Assembly (NCBI RefSeq): GCF_024347215.1
Contig: NZ_AP025282.1
Location: forward strand, 4,774,001-4,838,000
DNA length: 64,000 bases
Origin: Aliamphritea ceti
GTDB taxonomy: Bacteria > Pseudomonadota > Gammaproteobacteria > Pseudomonadales > Balneatricaceae
Direction of reading: 5' to 3'
Numbering within the stretch: the first letter of the stretch is position 1; every line of letters begins with the position of its first letter. The notes below the pieces were generated by a model. The model was not told the origin of the DNA, searched no databases, and saw only the letters and a program-made list of their open reading frames with translations. This document shows positions 48,629-61,971 of the stretch, in pieces. The translations under genes were made by a program, and so were the position numbers.

Positions 48629-50365
48629 ATGACTTCTGTACAACCCGCGTGCATACAATCTGGCGTTGATTGCTTACTGATCGGCGCCAATGAAGATACC
48701 TGGCGACTGGCTGAGCTACTCGCTGAAGAGCACCTGTTTGTATGCCGTCAGGTAATTGCCAGCCAGCTCGAGACCAAGCTCGCAACTCTGCCTGATGTTA
48801 TTTTTCTACATGCCTGCCAACCCGGCGACTACCCTATTCTGCTATTACAACAACTCTGTCAGAAGCACCCTGGCATTCCAGTCATTGCCTTCGACCTGAA
48901 TTTCAGTCGGTTTCGCAATCAAAGCTTTCTCTCCGCAGGCGCAACTGAATACCTGGTCACTTCGGATCTCACTACAGACAGGTTGAAGCGAGTTATTCGC
49001 TATTCAGTTAAAGCAACACCACAACAGCAAGCTTATCCGTCAGAACAATTTCATTCAGCACCACAATCCGACTTGTTAACAGGTTTACAGAACCGACATC
49101 ATTTTTATACCCAGCTATGTGACACCCTGAGCCAGACAACCAAAAGCATCGCACTGATTAACATCGATCTCGACGGATTTAGCCGCTTTAACCACCTGAA
49201 TGGCAGCCAGGCTGGTGACCGCATTGTTCAGATACTGGCACGCCGCATTGCCAATCTGTTCGACTGTGACATAGCCCGTATGGGTGCCGATGAATTCAGT
49301 CTCTTTTATTTATTAGAGGCCGAACAGGATACTGAAGCAGCCCTTAAACCGATTTGCGAAGCTCTATTAGCATCTCTTAGTGAGCCTTATCAGCTCAACG
49401 ATGGAGAGTTTACTTTGCCTTGTAGCGCGGGCATCAGCATTTCAAGACAACACCAGGATGCAGACAGCATAATTTTTCAGGCTCATCAGGCACGGTTACA
49501 GGCTAAACAGCGTAGCGAATGCAGCTACAACTTTTTTGCCAGCAGCCTGCCCGATGCCGAAGCTGGTCAGAATGATCTGGAACCCGACCTGATTGTCGCG
49601 CTTCAGAAAGAACAGTTTGAACTGTTTTACCAACCCCGCGTAGACATACGTACCGGTACTATTATTGGCGCAGAAGCACTCATCCGTTGGCGGCATCCAG
49701 AACGAGGATTAATTGCGCCGGGTGAATTTATCGATCTGGCTGAACGCACCGGACTCATTGTCCCTATTGGTTATTGGGTTATTTATCGCGCCGGTATGGA
49801 TATGCAAACGATCAATCGGGCGAAACTCAATATAGGCCGCATCGGCGTCAACTTGTCATTCCGGCAATTTGAAGACCGCTATTTAAGTCGTACAATTCAA
49901 CGTTTGATCGAAAAGTACCAGATAGACACTTCTATTTTGGAGTTTGAATTAACTGAATCAGCGCTATTTAGTAATGAAGCACATATTCGTCAGGGTATAG
50001 AAGAACTGAATCAGTTGGGTATTACCTTCTCGCTGGATGATTTCGGCACCGGTTACTCATCTTTTACATTGCTGCAAAAACTCCCGGTAAACAGCCTTAA
50101 AATTGACCGTTCCTTTACTCAGGGTGTTATTGAACAGCAGGACGACCGGGAAATCGTGAAAGCTATCATCAACCTTGCACGCAGCCTGAATATAGAAGTC
50201 ATAGCCGAAGGCGTTGAAACCCGCGCGCAGCATGACTTTCTTATCGAGCACGACTGTTATCAGGCTCAGGGCTTTCTGTACAGCCGCCCTATGCCCTTCC
50301 AGGATTTCTTCAACATGCTGCAAAACAGCCAGCAAACACCCCAAAAACACACTCAGACTAACTGA
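48629..50365 (+). CDS. Cyclic-di-GMP protein: degenerate receiver, GGDEF and EAL domains
   Basis: This protein of about 578 residues has three regions. The N-terminal 130 residues look like a receiver but have His where the phospho-Asp should be (DVIFLHACQPG). The GGDEF signature is GADEF, probably weak or inactive. The EAL domain is complete: GAEALIRWRHP, ELTES, DDFGTGYSS, LKIDRSF and IAEGVETRAQ. It probably hydrolyses c-di-GMP. The start is the ATG at 48629-48631. Confidence 0.88.
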   Translation: MTSVQPACIQSGVDCLLIGANEDTWRLAELLAEEHLFVCRQVIASQLETKLATLPDVIFLHACQPGDYPILLLQQLCQKHPGIPVIAFDLNFSRFRNQSFLSAGATEYLVTSDLTTDRLKRVIRYSVKATPQQQAYPSEQFHSAPQSDLLTGLQNRHHFYTQLCDTLSQTTKSIALINIDLDGFSRFNHLNGSQAGDRIVQILARRIANLFDCDIARMGADEFSLFYLLEAEQDTEAALKPICEALLASLSEPYQLNDGEFTLPCSAGISISRQHQDADSIIFQAHQARLQAKQRSECSYNFFASSLPDAEAGQNDLEPDLIVALQKEQFELFYQPRVDIRTGTIIGAEALIRWRHPERGLIAPGEFIDLAERTGLIVPIGYWVIYRAGMDMQTINRAKLNIGRIGVNLSFRQFEDRYLSRTIQRLIEKYQIDTSILEFELTESALFSNEAHIRQGIEELNQLGITFSLDDFGTGYSSFTLLQKLPVNSLKIDRSFTQGVIEQQDDREIVKAIINLARSLNIEVIAEGVETRAQHDFLIEHDCYQAQGFLYSRPMPFQDFFNMLQNSQQTPQKHTQTN

Positions 50366-50368
50366 TTT

Positions 50369-51880
50369 TCACCCCGCAACTACCTGCACACCGTTAAATC
50401 GGAATCCTAACGCTTCTAACAACGCTGTCTGATTTATATTTTCGGACTGATTCATATCAGCAACCGTCCTCGCGACTTTCAGGACCCGATGGGCCGCCCG
50501 AGCTGACAATTTTAGACGCTGCATCGCGTTAATTAATAATGCCTGCTCCACACCCCCCAAAGCACAATACACCTCGAGATCAGCTGTGATTAACTCAGCA
50601 TTACGGCACCCCTGTCTCTGCATCTGTAGCTCATGAGCCAGCATTACCCTACCTCGAACGTCATCACTTGATTCACCACCTCCTCTTGCCATTAGTTGCT
50701 CCGCAGGCAAACCTGGCACCCAGGAAAACAAGTCGATGCGATCTAATAAAGGACCAGAAATTTTATGCTGATAACGACTGATTTGATCCGGTGTACAACG
50801 GCATCGTCCGTCAGAGTCTCCCAGATACCCACAAGGACAAGGATTCATTGCTGCTACCAACTGAAAACGCGCAGGAAAACTCAATTGCTGAGCAACTCTG
50901 GATATCTCAACCTTACCTGATTCCAGAGGCTCACGGAGAACTTCCAGTACTGTTCGGGGAAATTCAGGCAGCTCATCCAAAAATAATACGCCCTGATGCG
51001 CCAGAGAAATCTCTCCCGGACGGGGCTTACTGCCTCCCCCTACCAATGCAACAGATGACGCAGTATGGTGCGGCGCACGGAAAGGCCTGCTTCCAGCCAA
51101 CAAACTACTGGAATCCATACCTGCAACAGAATAAATCGCAGCTGTTTCAAGTAGGTCTTTCCGGGATAACTGAGGCAACAGTCCCGGTAAACGAGATGCC
51201 AACATACTTTTTCCGCTACCCGGAGGGCCAGAAAAAAGAATGTTATGCCCGCCAGCAGCGGCTATTTCTAATCCGCGACGCGCCTGATGCTGGCCTTTGA
51301 TATCAGCCATATCGGCCACATTCGTACTGACTACAGTGGTCGATTCAGCATTTGTAGGAGAACATCTATGCTCATCACTCAGACTATTACAAACACTGAG
51401 TAAATCTGAATCACTAAAGACGGTCAAATCATCAACCAACATAGCTTCAGCAACATTTCCCTGGGCAACCCAACAAGCGTTACCCGCCTCCTGACAAGCA
51501 ATAGCGGCTGGTAAAACACCCCGAACCGGTCGCAACTCACCACCTAGCCCCAGTTCAGCCATAAACTCATACGCCTGAAGTTGCTTTACTTTCAGCTGAT
51601 CACTGGCGAGTAATATTCCTAACGCAATCGCTAAATCATAGCGACCACCCTCTTTAGGTAAATCCGCCGGTGCAAGGTTCACAGTGATCCGCCGGGCAGG
51701 AAAATCAAAACCAGAATTAAGTAACGCACTGCGTACTCTTTCCCGGCTTTCCTTAACTGCCGCTTCGGGAAGCCCAACGATTGCAAAACAAGGTAAGCCA
51801 CCGGAAAGATGTATTTCCACATTGACCAATGGTGCAGTGACACCCAACTGTGCCCGAGTATGAATAATTGCCAGCGCCAT
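50369..51880 (-). CDS. comM: YifB/ComM family Mg-chelatase-like AAA ATPase
   Basis: The 503 residues begin with the ChlI/LonC-like domain (VEIHLSGGLPCFAIVGLPEAAVKESRERVR), then an AAA core with GPPGSGKSMLASRLPG, FLDELPEFPR and MNPCPCGYLGD, and a C-terminal Mg-chelatase domain. In Vibrio ComM is the branch-migration helicase for natural transformation, so a role in DNA uptake recombination is inferred. It converges with the GGDEF-EAL gene 3 bases away. Confidence 0.93.
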   Translation of the reverse strand: MALAIIHTRAQLGVTAPLVNVEIHLSGGLPCFAIVGLPEAAVKESRERVRSALLNSGFDFPARRITVNLAPADLPKEGGRYDLAIALGILLASDQLKVKQLQAYEFMAELGLGGELRPVRGVLPAAIACQEAGNACWVAQGNVAEAMLVDDLTVFSDSDLLSVCNSLSDEHRCSPTNAESTTVVSTNVADMADIKGQHQARRGLEIAAAGGHNILFSGPPGSGKSMLASRLPGLLPQLSRKDLLETAAIYSVAGMDSSSLLAGSRPFRAPHHTASSVALVGGGSKPRPGEISLAHQGVLFLDELPEFPRTVLEVLREPLESGKVEISRVAQQLSFPARFQLVAAMNPCPCGYLGDSDGRCRCTPDQISRYQHKISGPLLDRIDLFSWVPGLPAEQLMARGGGESSDDVRGRVMLAHELQMQRQGCRNAELITADLEVYCALGGVEQALLINAMQRLKLSARAAHRVLKVARTVADMNQSENINQTALLEALGFRFNGVQVVAG

Positions 51881-51956
51881 AAACCCTTCCCTGGTGAACG
51901 CTTGAAGAAAAGACCAGCATTAATGGTCTGTTATTATCTTTATAAGCCTGTAAATA

Positions 51957-52214
51957 TTATTGTTTATCAGCCTGCTCTATACGTGACTCCAGTACAGACA
52001 GCTGGCTCTCAAGTGCTTCCAACTTCGCCCGGGTACGCGCTAACACCGCTGACTGAGCATCAAACTCTTCGCGGTTAACCAGATCCATTTTACTGAATGC
52101 GCCTTGCAACACGCCCTGAATCTGACCTTGTAAATTCGCGTTACCACCTGGAGCTTTACTCATTAACTGGCCAAGCTGATCACTTAACCCCTGTAAAAAT
52201 GCCTGATTAATCAT
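51957..52214 (-). CDS. ubiK: Ubiquinone biosynthesis accessory factor UbiK
   Basis: This 85-residue protein has an N-terminal LSDQLGQLM segment and a strong C-terminal coiled coil (VLARTRAKLEALESQLSVLESRIEQ), the layout of the BMFP/YqiC family. UbiK forms a complex with UbiJ and lipids for coenzyme Q assembly. It precedes comM by 76 bases and is divergent from amtB. Confidence 0.88.
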   Translation of the reverse strand: MINQAFLQGLSDQLGQLMSKAPGGNANLQGQIQGVLQGAFSKMDLVNREEFDAQSAVLARTRAKLEALESQLSVLESRIEQADKQ

Positions 52215-52448
52215 ACAACCTCATACATCCGGAGCTCCGGATTTCGTAATAGTAATGACCTCTAAATATATCAAGCAATGCACTTTTTAACACGTATAAG
52301 CACTGTAAAGAAAAGCACCAAAACAGTGCGAATCGCATTTACCGCTGCGCCATAATTGCCCGGAGCATATTTTACTATCACTCAACAAACTATTATTTTG
52401 CCACCTAAATCAACGCAACCAACTGTTATTAATAGACTATTTATTTAG
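52215..52448. promoter_or_regulatory. Regulatory region upstream of amtB
   Basis: AT-rich sequence. GCAC (52315-52318) and GTGC (52326-52329) are spaced 7 bases apart, near but not equal to the NtrC enhancer pattern with 8. An activator site is expected here because of the sigma-54 promoter downstream, but this match is weak. Confidence 0.3.
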
Positions 52449-52464
52449 TGGCACAATTTCTGCC
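52449..52464 (+). promoter_or_regulatory. Sigma-54 promoter of amtB
   Basis: TGGCACAATTTCTGCC matches the -24 GG / -12 GC pattern with correct spacing; only one core base differs (CTGC for TTGC). It predicts NtrC-dependent induction of amtB under nitrogen limitation. Confidence 0.8.
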
Positions 52465-52515
52465 ATAGCCTGAGTAAAAGATGATTTGAAAATCAGCAAT
52501 TTACTGGAGGACTCG

Positions 52516-53775
52516 ATGGAAAATCAGATATTTGCCTTACAGTACGCTTTGGATACCTTTTACTTCCTGGTATGCGGCGCACTGGTTATGTGGATGGCCG
52601 CTGGCTTCGCAATGTTAGAGGCAGGATTAGTACGTGCTAAAAACACAACAGAAATCCTCACTAAAAACGTCGCCCTATATGCAATCTCATGTTTTATGTA
52701 TCTGGTCTGCGGATATCAGATCATGTACGGCGGTGGCTTTTTCCTTGATGGTATCGGCAGCCTGGACATCAATCAGGTACAGGCGGATTCAGCAAGCAAT
52801 GGATTCGAGGGGGATGCAGTATATTCACCAGCTTCTGATTTTTTCTTCCAGGTTGTGTTCGTTGCAACAGCCATGTCGATCGTTTCTGGTGCTGTCGCTG
52901 AACGTATGAAACTCTGGGCATTCCTCAGCTTTGCAGTGGTTATGACAGGAGTTATTTACCCTATGGAAGGTGCCTGGACCTGGAACGGTGACGATGTATT
53001 CGGTCTCTACAATCTTGGTGACTTAGGCTTCTCTGATTTCGCAGGCTCAGGCATTGTACACATGGCTGGTGCAAGCGCAGCACTTGCAGCCGTATTGTTA
53101 TTGGGGCCTCGCCACGGCAAATATAAAGGCAACTCAATAAAAGCTATTCCTGGTGCAAACCTGCCACTAGCGACTCTAGGCACTTTCATTCTATGGATGG
53201 GCTGGTTCGGTTTTAACGGTGGATCCGTACTGAAACTCGGTGATGTTAACAGCGCACACAGTGTTGCTATGGTATTCCTTAACACCAATGCAGCAGCGGC
53301 AACAGGTGCAATCTGTGCCTTGCTGACAGCCCGTGCACTATTCGGTAAAGCAGATTTAACAATGCTATTGAACGGTGCATTAGCTGGCCTGGTAACCATC
53401 ACTGCAGAGCCTTCAACACCAACTCCTTTGCAAGCCAGCCTGTTTGGCGCTATAGGCGGTGTCTTAGTTGTATTCTCTATTCTGACGCTGGATAAACTCC
53501 GCATTGATGACCCAGTAGGCGCTATTTCAGTACACGGAGTTTGTGGCTTACTTGGCCTCATTCTTGTACCAGTAACCAACGACGGTTCTACCTTCAGCGG
53601 TCAGCTAATCGGTGCTGCAACAATATTTATCTGGGTATTCATTGTCAGCCTGATTGTCTGGGCTATTTTGAAACAATTGATGGGTATTAGGGTAAGTGCT
53701 GAAGAAGAATATCAGGGTGTCGATCTTGCCGAATGCGGTATGGAAGCCTACCCAGAGTTTGCAAACAAGAGCTAA
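52516..53775 (+). CDS. amtB: Ammonium transporter Amt
   Basis: The 419 residues give about 11 membrane helices with the twin pore histidines in GIVHMAGASAAL and SVHGVCGLLG, and the family signature FNGGSVLKLGD. It has no signal peptide, unlike E. coli AmtB. The frame is open from 52486; the ATG at 52516 has GGAGG 5 bases upstream and starts MENQIFALQYALDTFYF. A sigma-54 promoter precedes it. glnK follows after 182 bases, the reverse of the common glnK-amtB order. Confidence 0.94.
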   Translation: MENQIFALQYALDTFYFLVCGALVMWMAAGFAMLEAGLVRAKNTTEILTKNVALYAISCFMYLVCGYQIMYGGGFFLDGIGSLDINQVQADSASNGFEGDAVYSPASDFFFQVVFVATAMSIVSGAVAERMKLWAFLSFAVVMTGVIYPMEGAWTWNGDDVFGLYNLGDLGFSDFAGSGIVHMAGASAALAAVLLLGPRHGKYKGNSIKAIPGANLPLATLGTFILWMGWFGFNGGSVLKLGDVNSAHSVAMVFLNTNAAAATGAICALLTARALFGKADLTMLLNGALAGLVTITAEPSTPTPLQASLFGAIGGVLVVFSILTLDKLRIDDPVGAISVHGVCGLLGLILVPVTNDGSTFSGQLIGAATIFIWVFIVSLIVWAILKQLMGIRVSAEEEYQGVDLAECGMEAYPEFANKS

Positions 53776-53791
53776 CAATTTGAGTTATCAA

Positions 53792-53841
53792 GGGTACAAC
53801 TGCGACGATTATTGATCCTGTTCCACATCGTAGTTGTAGCC
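53792..53841 (+). terminator. Long-arm hairpin after amtB
   Basis: Fourteen-base arms at 53792-53805 and 53828-53841 are complementary except at two positions, one a possible G-U pair. TTGATTTATT follows. It probably limits read-through from amtB into glnK. Confidence 0.5.
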
Positions 53842-53868
53842 TTGATTTATTAAACAGCTAAAGCTGGG

Positions 53869-53874
53869 TATAAT
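53869..53874 (+). promoter_or_regulatory. -10 box of a possible glnK promoter
   Basis: A consensus TATAAT lies 84 bases before the glnK ATG. The best -35 at 17 bases is TTTATT, which is weak. No sigma-54 motif was seen here, so glnK may be expressed independently of amtB. Confidence 0.4.
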
Positions 53875-53957
53875 TGCCCCCCAGATTTTAGGCTTAAACT
53901 CCAACTGTCTGAGGCTCTTGTTAAGACAAGACCAAAACAGACCCAAGCGAGGATACA

Positions 53958-54299
53958 ATGATGAAACTGGTAAGTGCGGTTATTAAGCCGTTCAAACTGG
54001 ATGACGTACGTGAAGCCCTGTCCGAAATCGGTATTCAGGGTATCACAGTGACTGAAGTTAAAGGCTTTGGTCGCCAGAAAGGTCATACCGAACTCTACCG
54101 TGGTGCCGAATACGTGGTAGATTTTCTACCTAAGGTAAAAATCGAAGCAGCTATCGATGAAACGATGCTGGACCAGGTCATCGAAGCCATCAGCAAAACA
54201 GCTAACACCGGAAAAATCGGTGACGGTAAAATCTTCGTAACTCCGCTGGAACAAGCGATTCGTATCCGTACCGGCGAAACTGACGTAGACGCTTTGTAA
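53958..54299 (+). CDS. glnK: Nitrogen regulatory protein P-II (GlnK/GlnB)
   Basis: This protein (113 residues, usually 112) starts MMKLVSAVIKPFKLDDVREAL and has the T-loop tyrosine Y51 region TELYRGAEYVVDFLPK, the B-loop TGKIGDGKIFV and the C-terminal RIRTGE. PII trimers sense 2-oxoglutarate and ATP/ADP and, uridylylated by GlnD, adjust NtrB, GlnE and AmtB. Its place next to amtB favours the GlnK role, but GlnB cannot be excluded. Confidence 0.92.
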   Translation: MMKLVSAVIKPFKLDDVREALSEIGIQGITVTEVKGFGRQKGHTELYRGAEYVVDFLPKVKIEAAIDETMLDQVIEAISKTANTGKIGDGKIFVTPLEQAIRIRTGETDVDAL

Positions 54300-54758
54300 G
54301 CGCTTAACTTCTGACAACTCAATCTCTAAGCAAAACGACTCCATCGTCAGCCTAGGGGTTGAGTTAATTCCTTCTACACATACCCTATAGCACCACCTGC
54401 TTACATCAGAACACTTAATATCCAGCCTTCTTCCTTTTCTTAAAACCTTCTTTCCTTCACAAGCTTGAAATAAGAGCTTCACGCATTTCTATTTACTTTA
54501 CAGTTACTTATATCTTGCTACCAAGCAGTTACTGAAAAACAAACAGCTTTCTTTACATCAATATGAAGCCTTGTTTAAAAGAAATTTAGGCTCATGAAGC
54601 CTCATCCAACTTTAAGCTTGAACTGCTAACTTCTCTTTTCAAACCAACTTTTCGATCCAGAAAGAACGCCCGTACAAGCCTCCTAAAGGAGCGCTCATGT
54701 TAAGGCTATACATTCACGGTAACTTACGCTTTTAACTGATAAACGCTTAGCTACCATC
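54300..54758. other. Gene-free AT-rich region between glnK and the rRNA operon end
   Basis: No reading frame of value was found. AACTCAA near 54318 and TTGAGTT near 54358 could pair as a loose hairpin after glnK. Nothing else was recognised. Confidence 0.4.
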
Positions 54759-54950
54759 CGGCAGAGCTATTTTAAATAGGTCTTATTAAACAGTCGGTGC
54801 TAGCCTTTCCGGCGGACGATAGAGCCTGATACTGCAGCCTGGCAGGGTTTCTTAAACAGGTGACCTTGAGCAGCCGATGGCCGACCTTTTCTGCAGACGA
54901 AAAAAAAACCCTGCTACAACGTAGCAGGGTTTCTTAAATAGGTGCTTGGC
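54759..54950. repeat. Degenerate tandem repeat (about 80 bases) downstream of 5S
   Basis: GGCAG...TTTAAATAGGT at 54760, GGCAGGGTTTCTTAAACAGGTG at about 54841 and GCAGGGTTTCTTAAATAGGTG at about 54924 recur every 79-82 bases. The intervening parts of the first two units also align loosely. The last unit overlaps the 5S terminator. Confidence 0.6.
54898..54931 (-). terminator. rRNA operon terminator
   Basis: The 11-base perfect arms AACCCTGCTAC and GTAGCAGGGTT enclose a 3-base loop, followed on the minus strand by a run of eight T. It starts 13 bases after the 5S end. Confidence 0.9.
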
Positions 54951-55060
54951 GATGACCTACTCTCACATGGGGAATCCCCACACTACCATCGGCGCTAAGA
55001 CGTTTCACTTCCGAGTTCGGTAAGGGATCGGGTGGTTCCATCTCGCTATGGTCGCCAAGC
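54944..55060 (-). rRNA. rrf: 5S ribosomal RNA
   Basis: About 117 bases with complementary ends (GCTTGGCGAC and GTCATCGCCAAGC) and the conserved CGAACTCGGAAGTGAAAC core. It is the last gene of the operon. Confidence 0.95.
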
Positions 55061-55222
55061 AAAAAACTGTAACAATAAAAATCCTGTATGCCTTCTTCAG
55101 GCTAATCGAGTCTTAAGATGATGTACAAACTCTAATCCAACATGCTTTGCAGCAATGTATCTTCATCAATCACTTGATCCGTGTTGTGTAATCACACAAC
55201 CAAACGCTTTTGGCGTTATATG

Positions 55223-58109
<2,887 letters not shown>

Positions 58110-58384
58110 ATATAACCCAAAAGGGTCTGATTCAAAGTGACTGATAAAACTTCATAGCCATCTACTTTATACAAAGTAAATAACGCTGAAGTAACGATAC
58201 ATTTACGCCGGATTAGCGCTTGTACATTTTTTACTTCTTAATTCTCGTTTTTTACAGGATTTAAATTGTTAAAGAGCGTTCTGTCTAAAAAAAGACAAAA
58301 GGTAATACACATGATTTTCATGTATTAGCTTTTGTATTCTCAAATACAAATCTTAAGTACTAACCACTCTCAAGGCATGAGAAA
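58110..58384. other. Internal spacer, 23S-proximal part, with boxA
   Basis: A second boxA-like element (complement of ATTGTTAAAGAGCG, about 58264-58279) precedes 23S, as expected for NusB/S10 antitermination. No tRNA-Ile or other gene was seen in this stretch. Confidence 0.7.
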
Positions 58385-58460
58385 TGGTGGAGCTATGCGG
58401 GATCGAACCGCAGACCTCCTGCGTGCAAAGCAGGCGCTCTCCCAGCTGAGCTATAGCCCC
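58385..58460 (-). tRNA. tRNA-Ala (TGC anticodon)
   Basis: This 76-base tRNA has the loop TTTGCAC and an encoded CCA. It is the only tRNA between 16S and 23S; the common companion tRNA-Ile(GAT) is absent from this operon. Confidence 0.96.
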
Positions 58461-58477
58461 AGTACTTACTCTACAAC

Positions 58478-58496
58478 TGATCAGATAATTCGTGTG
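58478..58496. other. 16S processing stem, 3' strand
   Basis: Nineteen bases here are the exact complement of 60191-60209 on the other side of 16S. They form the long duplex expected to be cut by RNase III to release the 16S precursor. Confidence 0.85.
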
Positions 58497-58523
58497 AACG
58501 CTTGCTGAGAATCCGCTATCGTT

Positions 58524-60063
<1,540 letters not shown>

Positions 60064-60190
60064 AATTTCGACACTGTAAACAGTGTCTTAAATCTAGCTC
60101 AAAGTTAAACTAACTTTGTAAATCTCATAAATGAATTCACTAGGTTGCTTATCTTTGATAAAGCTTTTGTGCTTCATCTCAACAAGCGCC

Positions 60191-60225
60191 CACACGAATT
60201 ATCTGATCAAATTGTTAAAGAGCGT
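60191..60225 (-). promoter_or_regulatory. rRNA leader: processing stem 5' strand and boxA
   Basis: 60191-60209 pairs perfectly with 58478-58496. Directly upstream in the transcript, 60210-60225 reads GCTCTTTAACAATTT on the minus strand, the boxA antitermination element. Confidence 0.85.
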
Positions 60226-60287
60226 TGCTTAATCCGTCTCAGCAGTCGGTGTTGACCGTGGCTGCTGTCGTCTCAAGCGAGGTGCGT

Positions 60288-60315
60288 ATTCTACTCAACA
60301 CCCGGTGGAAGTCAA
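60288..60315 (-). promoter_or_regulatory. rRNA promoter P2
   Basis: TTGACT (60310-60315), a 16-base spacer and TAGAAT (60288-60293), then ACGCACC. It is the nearer of two tandem promoters. Confidence 0.85.
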
Positions 60316-60500
60316 CGCTTATTTTCAGAAGATTTTGAATCATTCCGCAGAATGTTTCAAAACCGGAAAAACAAACTTTCGTTCCGGTCGAAGCATTTCA
60401 CTCGAACTTCAAAACAAGCTGTTTATCAGTGAGTTACTTTGTTTCTCATTGTGTCTGCTTGTCTGCGTTGCCGCTGTCTTGCGTCTCAATGTGGGGGCGT

Positions 60501-60528
60501 ATTATAGGGACCAGCTGAAAAGAGTCAA
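60501..60528 (-). promoter_or_regulatory. rRNA promoter P1
   Basis: TTGACT (60523-60528), a 16-base spacer, a consensus TATAAT (60501-60506) and the GC-rich discriminator ACGCCCCC. An A/T-rich stretch at about 60535-60560 could be an UP element. Confidence 0.88.
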
Positions 60529-60624
60529 CAGCCTTTTGAGCAATAATTGTAATTAGTTTTTGCGCTGCAAAAACCGCGGCTTTTATCGCTATGTTGATCG
60601 CCACATAAGCCGCTAACGACAGGC

Positions 60625-60660
60625 ATAAAAAAACGCAGCTATATAAGCTGCGTTTAAAAA
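60625..60660 (-). terminator. Terminator after arsJ
   Basis: The 10-base arms AAACGCAGCT (60631-60640) and AGCTGCGTTT (60646-60655) enclose a 5-base loop with A/T runs on both sides. It isolates the ars operon from the rRNA promoters. Confidence 0.85.
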
Positions 60661-60735
60661 CTGTAGAACATCTACTTTTCTTCTACATAAAGCCTTATTC
60701 AGAACACTAAGCTACAAATACCTGCAAGCATACAA

Positions 60736-61971
60736 TTATGCATACCGTGGTAATTTTAATGACACCAAAGCTGCAATGATCAAACTAAGCGCGCTGATCA
60801 GCAAACAAGCCTCTAAACCCCAAAGCTGATACACGCCGCCCGACAACACAGTACCAAATAAGCGCCCAGCAGCATTCGACATATAATAGAATCCTACATC
60901 CAGCGATACACCTTCAGCTCGCGCATATCTGAGTATTAAAAAAGAATGCAAAGAAGAATTAACAGCAAACACAGCACCGAAAACTAACAGACCACCAATA
61001 AGCACAACACTTGTAAGCCCGTTTAGTAATTGTGCCGCAACAAGCATCCCCAACGGGATAACGCTTAACACTGCTACCCAACCAAAAGCGGCCCTACCTG
61101 CAGGTACATATTCAACTGTCTCTTTAGCTTTTTTTCTGGCTCCGGTAATCATAGGTGCCAGTGCTTGCACAACACCATAGCCTATAACCCACACTGCAAG
61201 AAAACTGCCTATTTCAGAATGCTGCCATCCAAGCACTAACTGCAGATAGACCGGTAACGCAACCACAAACCAGACATCCCGTGCGCCAAACAAAAATAAC
61301 CGCGCAGCAGATAATACATTTACAGGCTGACTGTTCGAAAAGATCTCCCGAAATTTTGGTTTAACTTTCATTTGGCCCAGATCACCGCTTATGAGCCCAG
61401 CGGTAAGCAACAGAACTGCCAGGAGTAATCCGGCCATTAACATGAGACTGCCGCTAAAGCTTAAGACCTGCAACAGCAAAGCCCCCATAAAATAACCAAC
61501 TCCTTTGAGGGCATTTTTCGAACCAGTCAGCAACGCTACCCAGCGATATAGACGTCCTTCCTGCTGTTCAGGAAGCAATGTCTTAATCGCGCTTTTCGCA
61601 CTCATTTTATTGAGATCTTTTGCTATACCGGATAAAGCCTGCGCTACCATTACATATATTACAGTGAGATATTCATTCGGCACCGTGAGCATTAAAAGCG
61701 CACCTATCTGTAATAGCAGCCCTGCATGCATCGTTCGGTTAAGCCCCATACGGGCTGCTAACCAACCACCCAGTAAGTTAGTCACCACACCACACAGTTC
61801 ATACAGAACAAATAACATCGCAATCGCAAATGGGCTGTACCCCAAACTATTAAAGTGCAACACCACCAGCATGCGTAAAGCACCATCTGTCAGAGTAAAA
61901 CTCCAGTAACTGAGGGTAACCAGTAAATACTGCTGCCAGGGTGTTAAAGCTTTTTTTGTCAGGAGGTTCAC
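60736..61971 (-). CDS. arsJ: MFS transporter ArsJ (1-arseno-3-phosphoglycerate efflux)
   Basis: The 411 residues give about 12 membrane helices. The N-terminus WQQYLLVTLSYWSFTLTDGALRMLVVLHF and the GLNRTMHAGL loop match ArsJ. In the known pathway GAPDH makes the unstable 1-arseno-3-phosphoglycerate from arsenate and ArsJ exports it. The gene overlaps the preceding GAPDH gene by 4 bases (ATGA), which strongly supports this role. Confidence 0.92.
   Translation of the reverse strand: MNLLTKKALTPWQQYLLVTLSYWSFTLTDGALRMLVVLHFNSLGYSPFAIAMLFVLYELCGVVTNLLGGWLAARMGLNRTMHAGLLLQIGALLMLTVPNEYLTVIYVMVAQALSGIAKDLNKMSAKSAIKTLLPEQQEGRLYRWVALLTGSKNALKGVGYFMGALLLQVLSFSGSLMLMAGLLLAVLLLTAGLISGDLGQMKVKPKFREIFSNSQPVNVLSAARLFLFGARDVWFVVALPVYLQLVLGWQHSEIGSFLAVWVIGYGVVQALAPMITGARKKAKETVEYVPAGRAAFGWVAVLSVIPLGMLVAAQLLNGLTSVVLIGGLLVFGAVFAVNSSLHSFLILRYARAEGVSLDVGFYYMSNAAGRLFGTVLSGGVYQLWGLEACLLISALSLIIAALVSLKLPRYA

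Noticed and set aside
52315..52329. NtrC enhancer site upstream of amtB
   Set aside because: The half-sites are 7 rather than 8 bases apart and only one weak match was found, so it is not claimed as a binding site.
60305..60556. 83-codon plus-strand open frame
   Set aside because: It covers both rRNA promoters and has no recognisable protein features or ribosome-binding site.
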